This document shows positions 47,559-61,085 of a stretch of DNA of 64,000 nucleotides, one piece after another (within the stretch, counting starts at the first letter, position 1; each line of letters starts with the position of its first letter). A program made the translations under genes and the position numbers. The notes beneath the pieces were generated by a model. That model saw nothing but the letters and a program-made list of their open reading frames with translations, searched no databases and had not been told where the DNA came from. The DNA comes from Peromyscus leucopus (lineage: Eukaryota > Chordata > Mammalia > Rodentia > Cricetidae). The stretch spans positions 81,103,235-81,167,234 of the forward strand of contig NC_051066.1 of NCBI RefSeq assembly GCF_004664715.2, given 5' to 3'.

Positions 47559-48020
47559 TTTTTTTTTTTAATGATATTCTTTTTTTTAGACTGAAAGCAG
47601 TTTTATTTTTATTTTTTTAAATTTTTTTTTATTTTACAATACTATTCAGTTCTACATAATAGCCACAGATTCCCTTGTTCTCTCCCTTCCTGCCCCCCTC
47701 CTCTTCCCCCCAGCCCACTCCCCATTCCCACCTCCTCCAGATCAAGGTCTCCCCCGAGGACTGGGATCGACCTGATAGACTCAGTCCAGGCAGGTCCAGT
47801 CCCCTCCTCCCAGATTGAGCCAAGTGTCCCTGCATAAGCCCCAGGTTTCAAACAGCCAACTCATGCAATGAGCACAGGACCCAGTCCCACTGCCCGGATG
47901 CCTCCCAAACAGATAAAGCCAATCGACTGTCTCACCTATTCAGAGGGCCTGATCCAGTTAGGGGCCCCTCAGCCTTTGGTCCATAGTTCATGTGTTTCCA
48001 TTTGTTTGGAAATAACAAAA
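47559..48020 (-). mobile_element. 5'-truncated L1 3'UTR with possible 3' transduction
   Basis: TSD GAACCTGCCTTCTT lies at 47545-47558 and 48021-48034. The L1 3'UTR end occurs at about 47633 (CTATTCAGTTCTACATAATA). Between it and the terminal T-run are two T-rich blocks separated by non-L1 sequence (about 47571-47601). This is what a short 3' transduction with its own second poly(A) would look like. Confidence 0.92.
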
Positions 48021-48034
48021 GAACCTGCCTTCTT

Positions 48035-50901
48035 GAGGAGTGGTTCCCTTGGGTAGATGATTGACTAGCCCAACTGGGTTAACTCTTAAGGAAAGAAGCA
48101 ATAGCATGATCCACTCAGAGGCAAATTCCATTCTTTTGGCTGGAGGCAACAGTTTTCCTTCATGCTACGATAATATTCTCCACTCTGAAGATGTAGTCCT
48201 AGAATTCTTTAGGAGCCAGACCAGAGATCAGAGATCACAAACACTTTTGGCATCTCTGGTCTCCATCCAGGACAGGACTAAGGACATTTTTGTCTAATGG
48301 CAAAGGACACAGATTGAAACCTCTAACCCTAAACTGCCTGTCCCATTTCTATTTCCTGTCCTGGTCAATACATATTTATCATTAATATTGATAGTTAATT
48401 TTTAGCAATGCATTAATGTTTACTTGATAATATTAAATGCATTCAGTATTTTGTGTCCTGAATACATTATTTAAGGAGCATGTAGGAAAGCATACAATAC
48501 ATTATTGAAGAAACGAGTCATTGAAATAGGGAATAAATTTGTAAGTCATTGATTCATTTATTCATGAATAATGAAGATAATAGACCATGGTCTTTGCTCT
48601 TAAGAAATGTAGACTTGAGTGGGAAGACTTAGTATCATCTGCCACTGTAGTCTTGTGTATTCTGTGAGGACTGTTCAGAAAGGGTTGGTTGGAGGAGATT
48701 TGATACCTGAAAGGCTTTCATTCTTTGAAGAGGAAGCCGTGTTCTATTTGCTAGTGATCTTGTATTTGGAGAGTACTTGGGAACGTGACATGTCAAAAGA
48801 TGACATTTAAAATTTTAAATACCAAGATCCTGTGAGAAAGTAACAACCACCAACACATGTGGGTATTAGGAGCCATGAAAATACCACTTTTATTTATTTG
48901 AATGAAGTTACCACTGCATTTCTTGATATAACAGATGAAGATCAAAATCACCAAGGCAATCTATCTAAACAAAGTCATTGGATATTTATGACTTAAAACA
49001 GCAGTGCTCTTTTTAGTGTGAGGGTTAGGTATTTGCTTGAATAAATGAATAAAATGTCTAAACTTATTAGTTTTCACATTAATTACTATCTAACAGTTAA
49101 ATTGATGCATATATCCCTTTAACTTGTTGAATATCTAAATCTCTAGGACACAAAGAATTTTTCCCTTACTGCCAAGGTTATATTGTTGCCACCATGGTGG
49201 TCTTCTCCGGTTTTTCAAAAATCCTTTAACTTTTTCTTTTGAAATTACTGAATATATTCTGTAATGCTTGTCACACATTAATGTCAATGAATCCAAGCTA
49301 TGTTTAAGTTATCTGCTGGCATCTAGTAATTATCCAGAGCCGTGAAATGCATGGCAGTGTCTTCTGATGTGTAAAATTTCAATCCTGAAGAGAATTCCTC
49401 AATTTAAAACACATCTTTAAACACTTTTAATTTAAACTTTTTTTTATGAAAATTACAAATACTTTCTTTAATTAGAGTTCCTGTTTGATCAAGAGTTCGC
49501 TAGGTCTGCCGTCTCCAAACATAGAATAAATTATTAGAGAAATAGCATGATGTTGCCAGGGCAAGTTTCAAGTCATTAAAAAAAAAACAACTCTGATTTT
49601 CTAAGCAAAAATTTTTGTTGTATTAGAACACTAACCAAGATCTGTATAAATAATCAATTGTATGCATTACAAGTAGTTACTCAGACCAAATTACTTTAAG
49701 TGGAATTTGATTTTTTTTAATGCTCAGCCCTCATATAATGAAAGAATATTAAAATAACTCTCTATTCTGTCTTGAGAACTTTCTAGCTAGATGTTATTTT
49801 CAGTCCTGTTGTGGACTAGCACTTAAACAAACAAACACTCTAACCTGAGAATTATGTTGGTATCGGACACAAAGTATGTGAATTCTGATACCTTTTCATT
49901 GAATGTACTCTAGGAATTCTATTTTTCAAATGATATCCTGCCAGCTTTTTCACAATCCATTAATTCCTGGATCAGCATCAGAAGGAATGTCAGAGCAGAG
50001 TGAAATTCTTGTAAGACACAGATGTCAGGATCAAAAGTCAGAGGCAGTCTCTGAGCAGCAGGGAAGCCAGCTCGTGAGACTTTAATCGGGACAATTAGTA
50101 TCTACCATGTTTGTGAAGTTGCAGCATGCTGGAAAGACACACTTCCAAGTCTGATGGAAAATTTCATAAGCTTTTGGTCCCATTATTTTTAGCCATGATT
50201 CTTAAGTTTTGTTGACTGTCTCCAAATGTCCTTAAATGGTAATAGGTTGATGCACTTAGATAAAGTAGGGTCCAGCTTGCTATGGAGACAGATTTTCATC
50301 TTCTGTGAGTGGATGTAATGCAAAATGACCAGCTTTCTGGATGTTTGTGATCTTTAGTACTCAGGAGGCTTCACCAGCCATTTTATACCTCAAGAGTGAA
50401 AGCTTTTACCATGTGCTCCCAGGTCGCTCCAGCAGAGACTCAATAAACGTGAATCATTGATGAAGGGAAAGTACTTAAAGTTGGATGGTGGTATTTTAGC
50501 CAAAGAATTCCTTCAAAATCAGCTATTATATTTCTCCTTATGCTGTCATTAAACTAAAATATCATCTTCAATAAAAAAATCATCAGTTGTTTTCTTTACA
50601 TGTTAACAAACTAACTTATTTCTCCCACTAATGCTACTTGGATTATTTTCATCTTTTTGTGTAGTTTTTAATAATTCCTTTATTTGGGTGTTCATGTTGG
50701 GGGCAACCTGTAGTATAATGAACTGTAAGTTCAAAATCCATTTCTGGTGATGAGGAATGACCCTTTAAGGTGTGAGCTGTAATATAGCTGAGAAGATTCA
50801 GATACCAAAGTTTAAACCTCTATATAATAGGATCAGTCAGCTCACACTCAGTAGAAGTGGTCATTATAATTAGCTAGTGATAATTATTATTATTATTATT
50901 T
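48035..50901. other. Repeat-poor 2.9-kb intronic tract
   Basis: No SINE or LINE is recognised. No splice-flanked coding frame. A few AT-rich runs occur. Confidence 0.45.
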
Positions 50902-51043
50902 TGATTCAGGGTTTCTCTGTGTAGTTTTGGTGCCTGTCCTGTATCTTGCTCTGTAGACCAGGCTGGCCTCGAACTCACAGAGATCTGCCTGGCTCTGCCT
51001 CCTGAGTGCTGGGATTAAAGGCGTGCACTGTCACTGCCCAGCC
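50902..51043 (-). mobile_element. B1 SINE, minus strand
   Basis: GGGTTTCTCTGTGTAGTTTT, GCTGGCCTCGAACTCACAGA and GCTGGGATTAAAGGCGTGCA are near consensus. An ATT microsatellite lies at its left edge (50883-50901). Confidence 0.95.
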
Positions 51044-51599
51044 CATGATAACTGTTTTTAAGAAGCTAAAAGCCAAGGGCAAGAGTACGAATGAAAGAAC
51101 AGAGGACATAGGGAGGAACCAGGAGAGGTGCAGTAGAGACAGGAGCACAAAGCTGGGAAGTGCTAGGCCAGCAGGAGGTGAAGCTTCCCTCTTCCTCTGC
51201 ACGCCACCCAAATAGTACTATATTTTGTTGCAACATTAAGATACTATTTTCTTAATATTATTAAAATGTTAAAGAGAACACCTTTAGTATTTAGTTCAAG
51301 AGAATTTAATAGTTAAGTTCATGTAATGGTGCCTGGTGTTGGACATTTTTGGTTATCTCAATCTGTTCTGTTTATGAAGTTGTAAACTCTGTTCTCTGAC
51401 AAGTGTCATTCCAACAACTCATGTGGCCCTTGGTTGTATTTGCTCACGGTTTCTTTTTTAAAACGTTCATTATATATAGTCATTGTGCATGATGCTATGT
51501 TATAGGGACACTTTCCCACAAGTATACATTGTACATCTCCCTTCCCTGAACCTGTTAGTCACCTTTGTTTGTCAAGACAGTTTGGCTTCTAATTGCATA
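51044..51599. other. Intron sequence, possibly start of an old L1
   Basis: Unique-looking at first. From about 51450 it takes on the look of an old L1 3' end, minus strand. Confidence 0.35.
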
Positions 51600-52012
51600 T
51601 CAAATGTACATACATGAGTTTCATGTCTATATAAAATCCAGGAACCACAAACGAGAAGAAACAGGACAAATGTCTTTCTGAGACTTGGCTTGATTCACTT
51701 AATATCATTGTCTCCAGTTGCATCTATTGTGGTTCAAGTCATGAAACTTTTGTACGGCTGAAAACAGCTGCCTTTTGCATCTCCTTTATCAGTTCCTCTG
51801 TTGGTGGACACCTGAGTTGGTTCCATGACTTAGCTGTTGTGAACGGTGCTGCAGGAAGCACTGATGTGCTGCCGTAGAGTTCTTTGAAGCAGATGCTCAG
51901 GAGTGGTGCAGCTAGCTTGGTTAGTGGATCTAGTTAGGTTCAGGGGAACGCCATACTTATTTCGATGGTGGCTGGAGTCACTTGAAAGTCCCACCCCCTC
52001 CTTGACAACATT
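51600..52012 (-). mobile_element. Old L1 ORF2 fragment, part 1 (minus strand)
   Basis: Minus-strand L1 landmarks are readable but decayed: GTTGGTGGACACCTGAGTTG, TTCCATGACTTAGCTGTTGT, GAACGGTGCTGCAGGAAGCA and TTGAAAGTCCCACCCCCTCC. It continues at 52980 after a younger L1. Confidence 0.75.
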
Positions 52013-52027
52013 TGCTGTCACCTTCTT

Positions 52028-52964
52028 TTTTTATATATATATCTTATTTTTTTTATTTTACATTACTATTCAGTTCTACATAATAGCCACAGATTCCCTT
52101 GTTCTCTCCCTTCCTGCCCCCCTCCCCTTCCCCTCAGCCCACCCCCCATTCCCACCTCCTCCAGATCAAGGTCTCCCCCGAGGACTGGGATCGACCTGAT
52201 AGACTCAGTCCAGGCAGGTCCAGTCCCCTCCTCCCAGATTGAGTCAAGCGTCCCTGCATAAGCCCCAGGTTTCAAACAGCCAACTCATGCAACGAGCCCA
52301 GGACCTGGTACCACTGCCCAGATGCCTCCCAAACAGATAAAGCCAATCAACTGTCTCACCTTTTCAGAGGGCCTGATCCAGTTGGGGGCCCCTCAGCCTT
52401 TGGTTCATAGTTCATGTGTTTCCATTCATTTGGTTATTTGTCCCTGTGCTTTATCCAACCTTGGTTTCAACAATTCTCGCTCATATAGACCCTCCTCTTT
52501 TTCACTAATTAGACTCCCAGCATTCCACCCGGGGCCTAGCCATGGATGTCTGCATCCAGATTTCTCAGTCCTTGGATGGGTTTATGGCACAACTATTAGG
52601 GTGTTTAGCCATCCCATCACCAGAGTAGGTCAGTTCTGGCTGTCTCTCGACCATTGCCAGCAGTCTTTTGTGGGGGTATCTTTGTGGATTTCTGTGGGCC
52701 TCTTTAGCTCTTTGTTTCTTCCTTTTCTCATGTGGTCTTCATTTACCATGTTCTCCTATTCCTTGTTCTCCCTCTCTTTTCTTGATCCAGCTAGGATCTC
52801 CCGCTTTCTTTCCCTCAACCCTCGCCCTTCATTGCTCCCACTCATGTCCAGGCTGTTCATGTAGATCTCATCCATTTCTCAGTGTCTTTCTTGGGGTCCC
52901 GTTTTCCAGGTAGCCTCACTGGTGATGTGAGTAGCAGTCCAGTCATCCTTGTTCCACATCTAGC
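52028..52964 (-). mobile_element. Young L1 3'UTR inserted in old L1
   Basis: Exact 15-bp TSD TGCTGTCACCTTCTT (52013-52027 and 52965-52979). It consists of T-tail plus about 0.9 kb of reverse-complemented 3'UTR only; the 5' truncation lies within the 3'UTR. The 180-codon plus-strand open frame (52322-52864) is antisense to it and is not a gene. Confidence 0.95.
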
Positions 52965-52979
52965 TGCTGTCACCTTCTT

Positions 52980-53340
52980 AAGGATCGCCATTCTGACTGA
53001 AGTGAATCCAAACTTTAATGTAGTTTTCATTTACATTTCTCTTCTGAAAATTGTGTATTTGTTCCAAATTTGTTTGTTGATTGGGTGTATTTGATTTCTT
53101 TTTTGTTTTATTATTTTTTTTCTTTGTACTCTAGGTATTAACCACCTTTCAGATCATTTATGCTAACAAAGGTTTTTTTTTTTCCATTCTGTAGGCTGAT
53201 TCTTCACCTGACTACCTATTTCCTTGGGTATAAAAAACATTTTAATTTCATGATGTCCTATTTGTTGACTGTAGCATTATTTCATGAGTGACTAGAATCA
53301 TATTCAGAAAATCCTTGCTTATTCCTAAATCCTGACATGT
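52980..53340 (-). mobile_element. Old L1 ORF2 fragment, part 2 (minus strand)
   Basis: It continues part 1: AAGGATCGCCATTCTGACTG, CCATTCTGTAGGCTGATTCT and AATTTCATGATGTCCTATTT are in the expected minus-strand order. Confidence 0.75.
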
Positions 53341-55214
53341 GCCACACCACTAAGTTTTATTTCCTAGCCAAAAGTTGCCTTCAAGACAAATTCTGTGGTC
53401 GCACCTTCCAAATAAAGTTGTCGAACTTTGAATCTGCCTTGGACAAAGTTCCAGTTATATGACAATGTTAGAGTGAGCAATGATTGACTCCATGGCAACC
53501 CTTACCTGTGTGCTTCAGAAATACGAGCATATTATTGAATTGCTTCCTCAAGTATAGAAGAAAGACACATTTTCATTTTGATGATGCTGATGGAATAGGT
53601 AACAACTGTTTACTTTGTGGAACAATTTCACATACATCATGACAGTTAGTCCTTATATCATTCAATAGACACGACGAGACCAGCTCAGTAGACTTAGTAA
53701 GGTATTTGAGTGTCATTTTGGCAGGAAGTGCTGTGAGCAGCATTGAACTTTATACTCTTTCCACTTCATTAACTTTGAAAAAATTACCATGAAACAGGAT
53801 AACACTTTTGAAATACTTTAAGACAGATCTTAGAGTATGCAGGTTTGTTTTATGCACCCTGAGATGTAATAAGAATATATCTGGTCTCTGCTGACAATTC
53901 CTGAAACACAGCTTCTAAACCATGTTGTGTCTCCAATAAAAGAAGAGACAGGAATCTCTTATATATTTGGTCTTAGTGATGGATTCTTATCATGTGAGTT
54001 TCTATGATTTTTCAAGCTTCTGGAATAATAGGTGTCTTGTACATGATACAGACATGTCTTACAGATGGACCTTCTGGACAGGGCTGCTCTAGGAGACAGG
54101 AAGGCAAAAAGAGCTCCATGGAAATGAATTGTTCAATGTAGACCTTGCTAGTTCCTTTTGCAGAACATAATGTCTGTGAGTGTTATATTTTTCATGTGTT
54201 TTAGTTTATTATTTTTAAATAACGTCTTATTAAGTTTTTGAGATTTTCATACAATGAGTTTTGATCATATTCATCTCTTTCCCCTAGTCCTTCTTTATTT
54301 ACTATTTGTGTTGGTATATAGTCTACTATATCATACTTTAGCCATTCACTAATGTATTCTTCCCCTAAAAGGACTTTTTCCAGTTAGAATATTGTGAATC
54401 ATAACAGGTGCTCTTATATATGTCTTTGGAGGAATATAGTTACTCATTATTATGGGATACAAACAACTAAGAGAGATATTTTCTGTTGTTGTTAAGGCAA
54501 CAACAGAAACAGAACTTTGAATCTGTTTCTGAAACAGAGTGGGCATATTTTTTGACAAGAAGTTTTCTGAAATGAATGGAGTGACTTATATACTTGTAGC
54601 TTATAGACTGGACCACGTTGAGGACTTAAGATGTTATTGTAAATGTAATGGACCACCTTTGAGGCACCTTAAGGATTTATATGTGTTAATTCACATTTGA
54701 GGGAGATTGCTCTGTGAACAAGAGATGCAGGACCAGGAAGCAGGGAGAATAGTGAGGAGGCATTGAGACAATCATTCAGTTCGAAAAAAATGGCTGACAT
54801 CTTAGCACCCATTTGACTTGTCCATGATTGGCTTCTGGATTTCCATCTTTCAAACCCTTATTTAAGTGACTATAGAAATTAGACTTTTCCCTTGAAATCT
54901 CAGCCTCAGTGACTGACATTAGAGCCTCAGTTTACCAGCTAAAAATACAAGCTCTGTCCCAAGTGGTCTGTTTCCAAAGCAGCTGATCTTTTGTGTGGCA
55001 GATGTAGTTTTTAGCTCAAAAATCTAGCTAAGTTCCTCAGCTCTGGAACTAACTTTGTGATTGGCATACAGTCTTAAAGCAAGACAGAAAGCTAGGTTTT
55101 GACATATTGTTTTATTTTATTTGCTGAACAACTGACTTTTTTGGCAATGAGTCCAAAATGCTCTTACAGATTGCCAAGGAAGGTTTTGGGAGCTGAAGCT
55201 TAGTGATAAATGAT
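53341..55214. other. Intron sequence without confident features
   Basis: Unique-looking. 54230-54310 has faint old-L1 character (TTTTGATCATATTCATCTC). No exon was found. Confidence 0.4.
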
Positions 55215-55229
55215 GCAGGGTTTTCTTTT

Positions 55230-56796
55230 CTTTTTTTTTTTTGTTATTTTATAATTTAATTTAATTTTACATATCAGCCATGGATTCCCTTGCTCCTCCC
55301 CCCCCCCCCCCCCGCCTTCTCCGGAGACCACTCCCCATTCCCATCTCCTCCAGGGCAAAGACTCCCCTGAGGATTGAGTTCAGCATGGTAGATTCAGTCC
55401 AGGCAGGTCCAGTCCCCTCCTCCCAGGCTGAGCCAAGTGTCCCTGTATAAGCCCCAGGTATAAGCCCCAGGTTCCAAACAGCCAGCTCATGCACTGAGGA
55501 CAGGACCCGGTCCCACTGCCTGGATGTCTCCCAAACAGATCAAGCTAATCAACTGTCTCACCTATCCAGAGGGCCTGATCCAGTTGGGGGCTCCTCAGTC
55601 ATTGGTTCATAATTCATGTGTTTCTATTCATTTGGCTATTTGTCCCTGTGTTTTTTCCAACCTTGGTCTCAACAATTCTTGCTCATACAAACCCTCCTCT
55701 TTCTCACTAATTAGACTCCTGGAGCTCCACCTGGGCTTGGCCATGGATCTCTGCATCCAGTTCCCTCAGTCATTGGATGGGGTTTCTAGCACGACTATTA
55801 GGGTGTTTGGCCATCCCATCACCAGACTAGGTCAGTTTGGGCTGTCTCTTGACCATTGACAGTAGTCTGTTGTGGGGGTATCTTTTGTGGATTTCTGTGG
55901 ACCTCTCTAGTACTTTGCTTCTTCCTATTCCCATGAGGTCTTCATTTATCATGGTCTTTTATTCCTTGTTCTCCCTCTCTGTTCTTGATTCATCTGGGAT
56001 CTCCCCCTCCCTAAGCTCTCTTTCCCTCGAAGCTTGCCCTTCATTACCCCCACTCACATCCAGTTTGCTCATGTAGATCTCATTCATTTCTCTGTCACTG
56101 GACAATCCCTGTGTCTTTCTTAGGGTCCTGTTTTCTAGGTAGCCTCCCTGGAGTTGTGAGTAGCAGTCCAGTCATCCTTTGTTTTACATCTAGTATCCTC
56201 CTTTGAGTGAGTACATACCATGTTTGTCTTTCTGAGTCTGGGTTACCTTACTCAAGATGATTTTTTCTAGATCCATCCATTTGCCTGCAAAACTCATGAT
56301 GTCATTGTTTTTCTCTGCTGAGTAGTATTCCATTGTATATATGTACCACATTTTATTTATCCATTCTTCAGTTGAAGGGCATCAGTTGAAGGTTGATTCA
56401 GGTTTTGGCTCTTACAAACAATGCTGATATGAACATAGCTGAACAAGTGCCCTTGTGGTATGATTGAGCATTTCTTGGGTATATGCCCAAGAGTGGTATA
56501 GCTGGATCTTGGGGGAGATTGATTCCCAATTTTCTGAGAAAGCGCCATATTGATTTCCAAAGTGGTTGTACAAGCTTGCATTTCCACCAGCAGTGGAGGA
56601 GAGTTCCCCTAGTTCCACATCCTTTCCAGCATAAGGTGTCTTCAGTGTTTTTGATCTTAACCATTCTGACAGGCATAAGGTGGTATCTCAGAGATGTTTT
56701 GATTTGCATTTCCCTGATGATTAGGGATGTTGAGCAATTCCTTAAATGTCTTTCAGCCATTTGAGTTTCCCCTGTTGAGAATTCTCTGTTTAGTTC
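55230..56796 (-). mobile_element. Host L1, 3'UTR and ORF2 C-terminus (outer element, part 1)
   Basis: T-tail, a C16 run (55298-55313), 3'UTR, then ORF2 C-terminal coding on the minus strand. The 120-codon frame at 56398-56760 includes [20 protein letters not shown] and [16 protein letters not shown], the classic L1 ORF2 tail. Its outer TSD is GCAGGGTTTTCTTTT (55215-55229 and 59281-59295). It is interrupted at 56810 by another L1 and resumes at 59070. Confidence 0.96.
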
Positions 56797-56809
56797 TATA
56801 GATCATTTC

Positions 56810-57884
56810 TTTTTTTTCATTTTTTAAATTTATTTATTAAATTTAATTTTACATATCAGCCACAGATTCCCTTGTTCTCCCCTCCCCCCACCCCGCCTTC
56901 CCCCCAGCCCACCCCCCATTCCCATCTCCTCCAGGGCAAAGACTCCCCTGAGGATTGAGTTCAACATGGTAGATTCAGTCCAGGCAGGTCCAGTCCCCTC
57001 CTCCCAGGCTGAGCCAAGTGTCCCTGTATAAGCCCCAGGTTCCAAACTGCCAGTTCATGCACTGAGAACAGGACCGGGTCCCACTGACTGGAGGCCTCCC
57101 AAGCAGATCAAACTAATCAACTGTCTTATTTATCCGGAGGGCCTGATCCAGTTGGGGGCTCCTCAGCTATTTGTTCATAGTTCATGTGTTTCCTTTCATT
57201 TATATATTTGTCCCTGTGCTTTTTCCAACCTTGGTCTCAACAATTCTTGCTCATACAAACCCTCCTCTTTCTCACCAATTGGACTCCAGGAGCTCCACCT
57301 GGGGCCTGACCGTGGATCTCTGCATCCGGTTCCCTCAGTCATTGGGTGGGGTTTCTAGCACGACAATTAGGATGTTTGGCGAGGTGGCCTTCGAATACTT
57401 CAGAGATCTATTCAGAGGGCCGGGTCCAGTTGGGGGCCCCTCAGCCTTCAGTTCATAGTTCATGTGTTTCCATTCGTTTGGCTATTTGTCCCTGTGCTTT
57501 ATCCAACCTTGGTCTCAACAATTCTTGCTCATATAAACCCTCCTCTTTCTCGCTAATTGAACTCCCAGAGCTCCACCTGGGGCCTAGCCATGGATCTCTG
57601 CATCCAGATTCATCAGTCCTTGGATGGGGTTTCTGGCATGACTATTAGAGTGTTTGGCCATCCCATCACCAGAGTAGGTCAGTTCTGGCTGTCTCTCGAC
57701 CATTGCCAGCCGTCTATTGTGGGGGGTATCTTTGTGGATTTCTGTGGGCTTCTCTAGCACTTTGTTTCTTCCTTTTCTCATGTGGTCTTCATTTACCATC
57801 GTCTCCTATTCCTTGTTCTCCCTCTCTGGTCTTGATCCAGCTGGGATCTCCCGCTCCCACAGGTTCTCTTTCCCTCGACCCTCG
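56810..57884 (-). mobile_element. Inner twin-primed L1: 3'UTR part with internal duplication
   Basis: T-rich tail and reverse-complemented 3'UTR. About 250 bp occurs twice in tandem (57128-57380 and 57408-57658) separated by 27 bp of other sequence. The copies differ at many sites; the second is closer to the 52-kb L1. The inner insertion (56810-59056) is flanked by TATAGATCATTTC at 56797-56809 and 59057-59069. Confidence 0.93.
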
Positions 57885-59056
<1,172 letters not shown>

Positions 59057-59069
59057 TATAGATCATTTC

Positions 59070-59280
59070 CTAATTAGACTGTTGGTCATTTTGATGTCTA
59101 ATTTCTTGAGTTCCTTATATATTCTGGATATTAGTTCTCTGTCAGATGTGGGGTTGGTGAAGACCTTTTCCCATTCTGTAGGCTGTCGCTTTGCCTTGTT
59201 GACTGTATCCTTTGCTCTACAAAGGCTTCTCAGTTTCAAGAGGTCCCATTGGTTGATTGTTTCTCTCAGTGTCTGTGCTA
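59070..59280 (-). mobile_element. Host L1 ORF2 (outer element, part 2)
   Basis: It resumes minus-strand ORF2 exactly where 56796 left off once the inner L1 and one TSD copy are removed. Minus-strand peptide segments such as TINQWDLLKLRSLCRAKDTV match L1 ORF2. It ends (5' truncation) at the right outer TSD. Confidence 0.95.
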
Positions 59281-59295
59281 GCAGGGTTTTCTTTT

Positions 59296-59861
59296 TAATA
59301 TGGCAGTATTTCTCCACAAATTTTTATGGTACATTTGGTTGTGAATTCAGTTTGTGAATTTAAATTGCTTATTTGCTTCATAGAGACCACAGTAATCAGA
59401 TTTCACAGTGATAGGTTAGAATTCATAGAACCCAACTGGTTCTTTAATAAAAAAACAATTCTTGAAATGATAAAGAATGAATAGAAAAATGGAAGAACAA
59501 GCTTGGGAAATAGGCAGAAACCAGGGGACAACAGAGGCTAGTGATACATGTTGGTCATTGAGTCAGGGCCTCCAGATGTAATGTCCACATCCAGGCACAA
59601 AATACGGACTACCTCTCACCAGGCATTGGTGCTCTGTTCTGAGGAAGGTCCTTGGGCTTCCAAGAAGGGAGATAAAGCACCATCTCTCACCAATAATACA
59701 TTTGCTTAGGGGATTCTCCTTAATTCAAACAGTTCAGTACTGTATAATTCTAAGTCAAAGAAAAAGAAAGAGAAAAGAAAAAAAAATACTCACAATAGAG
59801 ACCATTGTGTTCCAGCACTTTAAACATAGTGCTTGGCTTTAATTGACAACAATAATCTCCC
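59296..59861. other. Intron sequence without recognisable features
   Basis: Unique-looking. Confidence 0.4.
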
Positions 59862-60043
59862 TCCCTCTCTTCCTTCCCCATTCCTTTGCCCCTTCCTTCC
59901 TTCTCTCCTTCCTTCCTTCTCTCCTTCCCTCCCTCCTTCCCTCTTTCTGTCCCTCCCTCCCCCTCCCTTCTTCCTTCCTTCCTTCCTTCCTTCCTTCCTT
60001 CCTTCCTTCCTTCCTTCCTTCCTTCCTTCCTTCCTTCTTTATT
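59862..60043. repeat. (TTCC)n-rich pyrimidine tract
   Basis: A mixed CT tract with a pure TTCC run at about 59971-60036. It creates open frames of Ser-Phe-Leu-Pro and Arg-Lys-Glu-Gly repeats, which are artefacts. Confidence 0.97.
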
Positions 60044-60377
60044 TCCTTTCTGTCTCACTCTCTTATCAGGATAACCATGAAGTCACATGAGTAGGATTAC
60101 AGGCATGTATTACCACGTCTAGCTTTTAATTGTGTTTCTTGAGAAAAATGAATGAATTTTGCAATGAATCCAATGCTAGCTTCTATTTGGTATTCTGTCT
60201 CTATAAAATGGCTTGCTTTCTTGGCCAAAGAAAAGCACATATCTGAGTAGAATTGATTTCCCACACTTAATACCCAAACCAACTACATCTTTAACCAAGT
60301 TTAAAAGTTGGTAATGTTCACTATCAAATATATCTTCTGGAAAGCTTTTGTATTTTATTCTCATCTTTCTCTCTTAA

Positions 60378-60380
60378 ATA

Positions 60381-60419
<39 letters not shown>
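60378..60419. repeat. (ATT)n microsatellite
   Basis: About 13-14 ATT units. Confidence 0.97.
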
Positions 60420-60767
60420 TTGGTGAAAACTCACAAAGAAAAAAATCCAGAGACTTTTTGTTTTAGTGGGAGATCTTTCCTTTTCCATGATTCAGAAGGC
60501 TGCTGCATATGAGGGTCTCACGGGTCATGGCTGGGGTGAGGCTATAATATATACTCAGCTCTCTAAACTGTCATGGAACAGAAAAATCACACATTGAGGA
60601 GTAGAATTTTCTAAATCCATTAAAATATCCATGAAAATTTAAAGTACAATTTAAATCAAGTGAGCCACATATTTCAAAGCATACTTAAATGGACCGCTAT
60701 CTAATGTACTTTAAAATTTTTATGTATCATACCTACAAAAACTTGGGTAGATTGTTTCTATGTATTT

Positions 60768-61085
60768 TCATGTGTGTCCAGATTCATGTGTTTGGGTGCA
60801 CATGGAGGCCATAGGACAACTTTGGGTATCATCCTTAGAAACAGCTCTGTATCTCCTTTGAGACAGAGTCTCTCACTGTCCTGTATCTCACCAATTGGAC
60901 CAGACTGTCAAGCTGACAAACCCAGGAATTGTACTTCTGCCACCTTAGCGATCAGTTACAATCTTGTCACCAGTGTTACCAGGCCAGGCGTTTTTACGTA
61001 GATTCTGGGGCTGGAACTCAGATACAGAAATGGAACTTACAAACTCATACTTGTGAGGCAAGCACATGGCTATCCTTTAGCCCTT
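60768..61085 (-). mobile_element. B4-type SINE, minus strand, diverged
   Basis: ACATGGAGGCCATAGGACAA, TTTGAGACAGAGTCTCTCAC and GGGGCTGGAACTCAGATACA, then GAGGCAAGCACATGGCTATC follow minus-strand B4 order with many changes. Confidence 0.65.

Noticed and set aside
52322..52864. 180-codon plus-strand open frame
   Set aside because: Antisense of a 5'-truncated L1 3'UTR flanked by a TSD; related frames recur at 55.5 and 57.2 kb for the same reason.
59750..60094. Lys-Glu-Gly-Arg and Ser-Phe-Leu-Pro repeat frames
   Set aside because: Translations of the TTCC tract.
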